Below, piece after piece: positions 1 to 5,350 of a stretch of DNA of 6,259 nucleotides; the first letter of the stretch is position 1; every line of letters starts with the position of its first letter. The stretch spans positions 1 through 6,259 of the forward strand of contig JBKPNV010000248.1 of NCBI GenBank assembly GCA_046732795.1, read 5' to 3'. The translations under genes were made by a program, and so were the position numbers. Below the pieces are notes generated by a model. It ran no database searches. It worked only from the letters and a program-made list of their open reading frames with translations, and was not told the DNA's origin. Origin of the DNA: Gp6-AA40 sp046732795 (GTDB taxonomy: Bacteria > Acidobacteriota > Vicinamibacteria > Vicinamibacterales > UBA2999).

Positions 1-2231
1 CCCCAGCCTTCGAGGATCTCGGGATCGAAGCTCCCGGTGAAGACCGGCTTGCCGAAGTTCAGATTGCTCAACACTCCGCAGATGTCGCCGCCGCTGGCGG
101 TGAGATTCTGTGCGTTCGGGTTGAGCAGATCGCAGTCCGGCTTGTAGTTGTTGTTCGAGTCGGTCCACGCGCGTGTAACTGGCGGCGGCGCGCCGAGCAC
201 CGGGCTGCCTGCGATGCGAGCAGCCGGATTGCTCAACGAGTACGTGTTGTGATTCGTCGCGGCCTCGAGGTACTTGCCGGCGTTTACCTTCAACGACGTC
301 TTGCCGTTGCCGAACACGTCGTAGGCCATGCCGCCGCGCGGCGTGATGTCGTTGTATCCAAGAACGCCGGGCTGCGCCTCGAAGAACAGCGGCGTCGGCA
401 GGAACGTCACGGGCCCGATCTGCTGATCGGGGAAGTAGCTCCACGCGTGATCGAAACGCAGCGCGCCCTGCAGCGTCATGCGGCCGAGCGTCCACTGCTC
501 CTGCGCATACAGCGCTTCCCATCGTGTGCGCTGGCCCGTCTTGAACGGCTTCAAGTCCATCGTCAACAGATTGGGCACGCCGTTGTTGAGTCGGTACTGC
601 AGGTGCGTGTCGTTGGCAAAGTAGCTCTGGTTCACGCGGTGATATGCCGCCTGATAGCCGAACTTCATGCTGTGCGCGCCCGTGACATACGAAGCAGCGC
701 CGCGCCAATTGAGCGTGAACCCTTGATTGCTCGCCCAATCCTGCGAGGCGAAGAGCAGATTCTGAACGCCGTGAGCACACGCACCGGGAACGGCATTGAC
801 CGGCGGTGCCGCGCACTGATCCTGAATCTTCGGGATGGGACGCGTCGGATTGCCCGGCATCTCCTGCCCGCCGTAGTGGCTGTAGTTGGTGCCGAACCCG
901 GCGTCGAGCAGAAGGCGATTGGTCAGCGGTGATGACCACGTGCCCTGCTGTGTGCGTTGACGCGCGTGCGCGCGGCCCGCGTAGTTCGAGAACTCCGGTG
1001 CCTGTGTCGCAGTCGCCAGGCCGAACGTTCCGGCAGAACCTGGAGCACCTCCGATAATCCACTCGTCGCCGGGCTGCTGACGGCATCCGTCGTCGGTGCC
1101 AGGCCATGACGCGCCCTGACACGGACGCTGCTCGTCCCAGAACACATTGAAGCGATTGCGTGGCGTTGCCTGCACTGTCAGCCGCAGGCTGACGGTCGTC
1201 CAGTCACTTGCTGTAACTGCCTGGCGCGTGAGATCGGGAACGTAGGTGAATTTCGTGGGATCGCCTGCATTCTGGTTCCGATACATGCCCGGAACCGACT
1301 GCCAGCTTCCTTCCTCGCGCGAGTTCACGAAATACCAGATGCGGTCTTTGACGATCGGCCCGCCGACGCCGCCGTTGATGTCCCACAGTTTGAGCAGCTC
1401 GCCCGGGGTGCGCAGACCCGCGGCTCGCAGTTCGTCGGTGTAGTTACTGCCGACGAGGGCGTTGCCAACACCTGCGGCATAGATCGTCCCGCGCACGGTG
1501 TTGCCGCCTGTCTTCGGCACGATGTTCATCGTCGGGCCGCCGACTTCGGCCTCGCCCAGACCACCGGAAGTCGTGAAGCTGACCTCTTGCGCGTTGGCGA
1601 TATCGGGCAGATACCCCGAGACGCCGCCGCCGCTGAGCGGGGCACCGACACCGAGGCCATCCACCTGCAGCCGACCTTCGGTGCCGCGTCCGCCGGGGCC
1701 GCCAAAGACGACGAGGCCGGGGCGGGTGAGCACATCGCGCGAGCCGCCCGACACGGCCGGGACCAGCTGGAAGAGCGCGCCGTATGAGCGTGACGTCGGA
1801 AGCGCCGCGATGACATCGCCATCGACCGTCGTCTGGCGTCGGATGCTCTGCACATCGACGATGGGCGATTCGCCGGTGACGGTGATCGTCTCTTCGAGAG
1901 AACCGACGCGGAGCTCCGCGTTGACTGTACTGGTGAACGTGCCCGTCAACTCGATGCCTTCGCGCTTCACCGTGTTGAAGCCGGTCAACGTAAAGGTGAC
2001 CGAGTAGGAGCCCGGACGCAGGTCGACGATGCGGTACTGACCTGAACCGTCGGTCACCGCGCTGCGAACCTTTTCTATGAGGGCCGGACTTGCCGCTTCA
2101 ACGATGACGCCGGGAAGAACCGCGCCTGAACTGTCTTTGACAATCCCGGTGATCGACGCCTGCGCATGTGCCAGCGCCGGCGCCATCGCCAACACGAACA
2201 TCACGAGACGAACCCACTGGACACCCCGCAT
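1..2231 (-). CDS. TonB-dependent outer-membrane receptor with carboxypeptidase-regulatory-like N-domain (partial, C-terminus missing)
   Basis: Seen: an uninterrupted frame of 743 codons from ATG at 2231, leaving the window on the left with no stop. The ATG is preceded by GGAGGG and opens a signal peptide (hydrophobic core about residues 8-20, AHA|Q cleavage after 23). Residues 24-108 look like a carboxypeptidase-regulatory-like Ig-type fold (SITGIVKDSSGAVLPGV, then DGSGQYRIVDLRPGSYSVTF). ETITVTGESP at 114-123 is a TonB-box-like junction. Residues about 125-245 match a plug domain (LQVDGLGVG, then MNIVPKTGGNTVRGTIY). The barrel follows, including DITPRGGMAYDVFGNGKTSL at 628-647. A DSNNNYKPDCD loop lies at 691-701. 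Known: such receptors import bulky ligands across the outer membrane using TonB energy. Acidobacterial members are usually about 950-1100 residues, so some 200-350 appear to be missing. The ligand is unknown. It lies downstream of the dehydrogenase gene on the same strand but probably has its own promoter. The family call is firm; substrate inference is not possible. Confidence 0.93.
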   Translation of the reverse strand, partial: MRGVQWVRLVMFVLAMAPALAHAQASITGIVKDSSGAVLPGVIVEAASPALIEKVRSAVTDGSGQYRIVDLRPGSYSVTFTLTGFNTVKREGIELTGTFTSTVNAELRVGSLEETITVTGESPIVDVQSIRRQTTVDGDVIAALPTSRSYGALFQLVPAVSGGSRDVLTRPGLVVFGGPGGRGTEGRLQVDGLGVGAPLSGGGVSGYLPDIANAQEVSFTTSGGLGEAEVGGPTMNIVPKTGGNTVRGTIYAAGVGNALVGSNYTDELRAAGLRTPGELLKLWDINGGVGGPIVKDRIWYFVNSREEGSWQSVPGMYRNQNAGDPTKFTYVPDLTRQAVTASDWTTVSLRLTVQATPRNRFNVFWDEQRPCQGASWPGTDDGCRQQPGDEWIIGGAPGSAGTFGLATATQAPEFSNYAGRAHARQRTQQGTWSSPLTNRLLLDAGFGTNYSHYGGQEMPGNPTRPIPKIQDQCAAPPVNAVPGACAHGVQNLLFASQDWASNQGFTLNWRGAASYVTGAHSMKFGYQAAYHRVNQSYFANDTHLQYRLNNGVPNLLTMDLKPFKTGQRTRWEALYAQEQWTLGRMTLQGALRFDHAWSYFPDQQIGPVTFLPTPLFFEAQPGVLGYNDITPRGGMAYDVFGNGKTSLKVNAGKYLEAATNHNTYSLSNPAARIAGSPVLGAPPPVTRAWTDSNNNYKPDCDLLNPNAQNLTASGGDICGVLSNLNFGKPVFTGSFDPEILEGW

Positions 2232-2234
2232 ACA

Positions 2235-2240
2235 CCCTCC
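2235..2240 (-). promoter_or_regulatory. Ribosome binding site of the TonB-dependent receptor
   Basis: On the minus strand GGAGGG lies 3 nt before the ATG at 2231 (4 nt counted from GGAGG). The spacing is slightly short but the match to the anti-Shine-Dalgarno sequence is strong. It favours this ATG over the in-frame ATGs at codons 11 and 16, which would cut into the signal peptide. Confidence 0.7.
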
Positions 2241-2249
2241 AGGACGATG

Positions 2250-2265
2250 GGCCACTGCCATGGCC
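2250..2265 (-). other. Small GC-rich hairpin in the receptor leader
   Basis: Minus strand GGCCA-TGGCAG-TGGCC is a perfect 5-bp stem with a 6-nt loop, ending 9 nt upstream of the GGAGGG ribosome site. It would lie in the 5' leader if transcription starts near 2310. It could affect translation, but short GC stems are common in DNA of this composition. Confidence 0.2.
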
Positions 2266-2316
2266 GAGATTCGGTTCGGAACGAGTCGCGTTACGGCTGC
2301 TCTTGAGTGCGGGCCG

Positions 2317-2345
2317 ATTCTGTGGCGGCCTCTCTGCAATGTCAA
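2317..2345 (-). promoter_or_regulatory. Candidate sigma70-type promoter for the TonB-dependent receptor
   Basis: The minus strand carries a perfect TTGACA -35 element (2340-2345), exactly 17 nt of spacer, then CAGAAT (2317-2322; four of six matches to TATAAT, including the conserved A and final T). The start would fall near 2310, giving a leader of about 79 nt before the ATG at 2231. It lies in the 229-nt gap after the dehydrogenase stop, which suggests the receptor can be expressed on its own. Called by eye from consensus and spacing only. Confidence 0.45.
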
Positions 2346-2460
2346 TCAATGCCAACAGACAGAGCCAGCGAGGCGCCGAGGCCTTGTCCATATTGTTCCC
2401 GGTGCCTCTGTGCCTCGGTGTGTCGTAATCGGGTGAACAGCGGACCGACTCAACGAATCG

Positions 2461-3744
2461 TCAATTTACTGGGGGCTCGATGCGAAGGACCGCGCCGAAC
2501 GTCTCATCGGTGAGCGCGTAGAGGTAGCCGTCGGGGCCCGGCTTCACCTCGCGGATGCGTTGTTTGAGCTCCGCGAGAAAGATCTCACGGCCGGTTGGAA
2601 GACCCTTGGCGTTGAACTGTACTCGTTGAATGTGCTGCCCGGTGTTGGCGCGCATGGCGCCGACGAAGGCATTGCCTTTCCACGCGGGGAACTTGTCGCC
2701 ATCGTAGAACGACAGCCCGGAGATCGCGATCGCGGGAACCCAGAAGACGACGGGCTCCTCGAGGCCCGGGGCCGTGAAGCCGTCGCCGACGCGAGTGCCG
2801 TCGTAGTTGCGGCCGAGCGACACGCGCGGCCAGCCGTAGTTCTTGCCCGCCTCAATGAGATTCAGCTCATCGCCGCCTTGCGGGCCCTCTTCTGTCGACC
2901 AGAGCTGACCTTGCGAGTCGAACGCGAGACCAAGCGGGTTGCGATGACCGAGCGTGTAGATTTCGGGCAGCCATCCCGCCTTGCCAACGAACGGATTATC
3001 CGGCGGCACACTGCCATCGTCGCGAAGCCGCACGATCTTCCCGATGTGCGAGCCAGGCTCCTGTGCCTTCTTGCCGATGTTGCGATCGCCGAGCGTGATG
3101 TACATCAGGCCGTTCGTGTCCCACGCGATTCGCGATCCGTAGCTGCCGGTGGCGGGTCCCATGCTCTGATCGGTGCCGGGCCCGCCGTGATACGCGTTGG
3201 CGACGAAGATGTCCTTCCCATCGGCGAGCGTCGAGCCGCCGTCCCATCGTGCGCGATATACCGCCGTCGTTGCATCGTTCTCTCCCAGCGGACCCGGCTT
3301 CGAGTACGTGAGATAGATAAGATGGTTCTCTGCGAAGCGCGGGTGCAGCGAGACGTCGAGCAGACCGCCGAGGCTGCGCGCGAGCATCGCTGGCAGCGGA
3401 CCGATTGGCATTGCATCGAGGACGCCGTTGCGGATCACACGCAGTCGTCCGGGCCTTTCGGTGACGAGCATGCCGCCGTCAGGAAGGAACGCGACGCCCC
3501 AGGGATGATCGAGGTCCTTCGCATAGAGGGTGACGTGGATACGGCCGCGACCGGCGCCGAGGTCCCACGGCCCGGCGCCAAGGGTGTTGACAGGCGCCGG
3601 ACCACGTCCGCCGCCGCGCGCGCCCTGCGCGGGCTGTGTTGCGCCTGCCGGTGCCTGCTGCGCCGTCCCAAACGAGCCGAACGCGAGCGCAACGAACAGA
3701 ACAGCCGCGGCAACGACTGCCACACCAGATCGCGGATGCTTCAA
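2461..3744 (-). CDS. Exported PQQ-dependent sugar dehydrogenase-like beta-propeller (glucose/sorbosone dehydrogenase family)
   Basis: Seen: 427 residues, complete. The start is TTG at 3744; GGAGG sits 8 nt upstream, and the signal peptide begins there (hydrophobic core 8-23, GTA|QQ after residue 28). No ATG precedes the conserved domain. Residues 29-58 are an Ala/Gln/Gly/Pro-rich linker. The six-bladed propeller spans about 65-425: LDHPWGVAFLPDGGMLVTER (78-97), ITLGDR (216-221), LGHRNPLGLAFD (265-276), EEGPQGGDELN (285-295), NYGWP (302-306) and RIREVKPGPDGYLYALTD (396-413). These are the family blocks; R268, R396 and R398 match Arg residues that contact the cofactor or active site in soluble glucose dehydrogenase. 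Known: members oxidise aldoses to lactones in the periplasm using PQQ. Odd: the HxxxR block that carries the catalytic His reads SYGSR here (S201), and the usual PQQ-contacting Lys seems to be R365. Activity or substrate may therefore differ. Encoded divergently from the amidohydrolase, 49 nt away. Confidence 0.88.
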   Translation of the reverse strand: MKHPRSGVAVVAAAVLFVALAFGSFGTAQQAPAGATQPAQGARGGGRGPAPVNTLGAGPWDLGAGRGRIHVTLYAKDLDHPWGVAFLPDGGMLVTERPGRLRVIRNGVLDAMPIGPLPAMLARSLGGLLDVSLHPRFAENHLIYLTYSKPGPLGENDATTAVYRARWDGGSTLADGKDIFVANAYHGGPGTDQSMGPATGSYGSRIAWDTNGLMYITLGDRNIGKKAQEPGSHIGKIVRLRDDGSVPPDNPFVGKAGWLPEIYTLGHRNPLGLAFDSQGQLWSTEEGPQGGDELNLIEAGKNYGWPRVSLGRNYDGTRVGDGFTAPGLEEPVVFWVPAIAISGLSFYDGDKFPAWKGNAFVGAMRANTGQHIQRVQFNAKGLPTGREIFLAELKQRIREVKPGPDGYLYALTDETFGAVLRIEPPVN

Positions 3745-3793
3745 GACTCAGTCCTCCGAAAGGGCAGACAGGAATTGTGACACTCTCTACGCC
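3745..3793. promoter_or_regulatory. 49-nt divergent start region between dehydrogenase and amidohydrolase genes
   Basis: This is the whole gap between two divergent start codons (TTG at 3744 leftward, ATG at 3794 rightward). It is too short to hold two full, non-overlapping promoters plus leaders, so at least one promoter should reach into a neighbouring coding region. I see no good -35/-10 pair on either strand. The best -10-like word leftward is CACAAT (complement of ATTGTG at 3774-3779), with no matching -35. Confidence 0.4.
3753..3757 (-). promoter_or_regulatory. Ribosome binding site that fixes the TTG start of the dehydrogenase
   Basis: Minus strand GGAGG lies 8 nt before the TTG at 3744, an ideal distance. 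Because no ATG or GTG lies in frame at a suitable place upstream of the signal peptide, this site decides the non-ATG start. Confidence 0.75.
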
Positions 3794-5233
3794 ATGCGGG
3801 TCATGTTGACGTTCGTATTCCTCGTATCGCTTGCCGGCACGGCCGTCGCCCAGAGCTCTCAGGCCGCCGTCGCGCCGGAGCCGACACCGTTCTATGCAGG
3901 CGTATCCGACACCGCATCGATCTGGTCGCGTGTGCTGGCGAAACACCTGTTCAGTCAGTTCGATTCGAAGAGACCCATTGCGCTCGTCGGTGGAACGCTC
4001 ATCGATGGCACCGGCCGAACGCCGATCCGCAACAGCGTGATCCTCGTTCGAGGCGATCGCATCGAGCGGATCGGGACGGTGGCCTCGTTGCAGGTGCCCG
4101 ACGAGTACGAGCAGATCTCGACAGAAGGGATGACGGTGTTGCCCGGCCTTTGGGACCTGCACGTCCATTTGATTTACAACGGCCATCCGAACCCGGGGGC
4201 ATGGTTCAAGCACGCGGCCGACTTCGAACGTGTAACGATTCCTGCGTCGGCGCGGCAGATGCTGATGGCCGGTGTCACCAGCGTGCGAGACATGGCCGCG
4301 CCCGCCGACGCGATCTTCGGCGTCAAGAAACGCATCGCCGCTGGTGAGATTCCCGGATCCACGATCTACGCTGCTGGACCGGCGCTGGCCAAGATGGCGC
4401 CCGGTGCGGCCGCGCCCACGAGTCAGTTCCTTCCAATTGACGATGCCGCCGACGCCCGCGCGAAGACGCGCCAGCTCCTCGACCAGGGCGCCGATCTCAT
4501 CAAGATGTTCTTCACGGAACGCATGTCGCCCGAAGAACGGAGCGCCATCATCAGCGAGGCGCATGCGCGCGGCAAGAAGGTCGCCATGCACGGGCAGAAC
4601 GACGCGGAAGTTCGCCTCGGGCTGCAAATGGGCATCGACGATTTCCAGCACATCGGGACCGACAGTCCCGAGTACGCGTCCGACATCATCGCGAGCCTGC
4701 GCGAGCGCGTGAAGAACGGACCGCCTCTCTACTGGACGCCGACCGTGGGCGCCAACAACTTGTTGAACGGCGCCTACACCGCGACCAAGCCCGAGATCGT
4801 GGACGATCCGGAGGCGTATCTCGGCCTGCCGCCCGCCCTCGTCAGCGAGATCAAGCAGGGCTGGGAGGCCTACCAGCCACGCGCGCCGCGCGCCGACACG
4901 GAGGCGATCGTGAAGCGGAAGATCGCGCAGCTGCAGGAGGTGGGAGTGACGCTGCTCTTCGGCAGCGACGAGGGGAGCGCCGGCGAGCTGGCGCGGCATG
5001 CGACCTGGATGGATGCGGACTTGTGGGTCCGCGTCCTCGGCATGGATCCGATGATCGTGCTCCAGCGAATGACTCTGGATGCCGCCAAGGCGATGGGAGC
5101 GGATCGGGACAACGGATCGATCGCAGCCGGCAAATATGCGGACGTCATCGCCGTCGGCGGCGACCCGCTGCGGCACATCGACGTGCTGCGTGATCCGAAG
5201 TTAGTGATCAAGCGCGGGCGGCGGTATAAGTGA
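3794..5233 (+). CDS. Exported metal-dependent amidohydrolase (imidazolonepropionase/prolidase-like)
   Basis: Seen: 479 residues from ATG 3794 to TGA 5231-5233. A signal peptide occupies residues 1-19 (MRVMLTFVFLVSLAGTAVA|Q), and an extension to about residue 60 precedes the fold. GGTLIDGTG (66-74) and LPGLWDLHVHL (116-126) open the amidohydrolase barrel. The metal set looks complete: H123 and H125 (HVH), K237 in DLIKMF (likely carboxylated), H266 in AMHGQ, H286 in FQHIG, and D392 in GSDEGS. The end, GSIAAGKYADVIAVGGDPL (441-459), is the typical closing strand. Known: the COG1228-like clade hydrolyses C-N bonds and includes imidazolonepropionase relatives and Xaa-Pro dipeptidases; exported forms are frequent in soil bacteria. 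Inference: a periplasmic binuclear hydrolase of small amides or dipeptides, substrate unknown. The open frame continues upstream to 3530, but that part is antisense to the dehydrogenase and the signal peptide fixes the start here. No good ribosome site: the nearest AGGA is 20 nt upstream. Confidence 0.92.
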   Translation: MRVMLTFVFLVSLAGTAVAQSSQAAVAPEPTPFYAGVSDTASIWSRVLAKHLFSQFDSKRPIALVGGTLIDGTGRTPIRNSVILVRGDRIERIGTVASLQVPDEYEQISTEGMTVLPGLWDLHVHLIYNGHPNPGAWFKHAADFERVTIPASARQMLMAGVTSVRDMAAPADAIFGVKKRIAAGEIPGSTIYAAGPALAKMAPGAAAPTSQFLPIDDAADARAKTRQLLDQGADLIKMFFTERMSPEERSAIISEAHARGKKVAMHGQNDAEVRLGLQMGIDDFQHIGTDSPEYASDIIASLRERVKNGPPLYWTPTVGANNLLNGAYTATKPEIVDDPEAYLGLPPALVSEIKQGWEAYQPRAPRADTEAIVKRKIAQLQEVGVTLLFGSDEGSAGELARHATWMDADLWVRVLGMDPMIVLQRMTLDAAKAMGADRDNGSIAAGKYADVIAVGGDPLRHIDVLRDPKLVIKRGRRYK

Positions 5234-5350
5234 TCGCGATGGAGTGGCGAGTCAACAGACGACCCACTCTTCGGTGTGACAGAACGATGGAGCGAGAGTG
5301 CGACCGTCCAGTGCGACGATGAGGCGAGTCGCAGGCCGGAGAGAATCACA
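5234..5350 (+). other. 117-nt gap between amidohydrolase and VOC genes
   Basis: It holds three loose copies of a GATGGAG..CGAG word (at 5238, 5286 and 5318) and one weak inverted repeat (GAGTGG 5242-5247 with CCACTC 5264-5269, 16-nt loop, no T run). I see no convincing promoter or terminator, so read-through from the amidohydrolase into the VOC gene is possible. Confidence 0.35.
5338..5343 (+). promoter_or_regulatory. Ribosome binding site of the VOC-family gene
   Basis: GGAGAG ends 7 nt before the ATG at 5351. This supports that start over the second in-frame ATG at 5360 (codon 4), which would also keep the signal peptide; either is possible. Confidence 0.6.

Noticed and set aside
249..2007. 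Plus-strand open frames of 227 codons (249-932) and 169 codons (1498-2007) opposite the receptor
   Set aside because: Both are antisense to the continuous 743-codon receptor frame and show only low-complexity Arg- or Pro/Ser/Thr-rich protein.
2098..2391. A 97-codon minus-strand frame between the dehydrogenase and the receptor
   Set aside because: It overlaps the receptor start by more than 130 nt in another frame, has no good ribosome site, covers the likely promoter, and has no recognisable protein features.
2446..2460. A stem directly after the dehydrogenase stop (CGATTC-GTT-GAGTCG, one G-T pair) as a terminator
   Set aside because: The stem is only 6 bp and there is no T run after it, so it does not meet the pattern of an intrinsic terminator.
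2560..3780. A 406-codon plus-strand open frame opposite the dehydrogenase
   Set aside because: It mirrors the codon structure of the real gene, has no recognisable motifs or ribosome site, and covers the conserved propeller blocks on the other strand.
3530..3793. An upstream extension of the amidohydrolase frame by 88 codons
   Set aside because: It is antisense to the dehydrogenase N-terminus, and the ATG at 3794 begins a textbook signal peptide that would otherwise be buried.
3479..5176. A 565-codon open frame on the minus strand opposite the amidohydrolase
   Set aside because: It is antisense to a gene with a clear signal peptide and complete active-site motifs, has an Arg/Asp/His-rich composition without domains, and also overlaps the start of the dehydrogenase in another frame. 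Such shadows are common in GC-rich DNA.
5242..5269. An inverted repeat after the amidohydrolase (GAGTGG/CCACTC) as a terminator
   Set aside because: It has a 6-bp stem with a 16-nt loop and no following T run, so it is likely chance.
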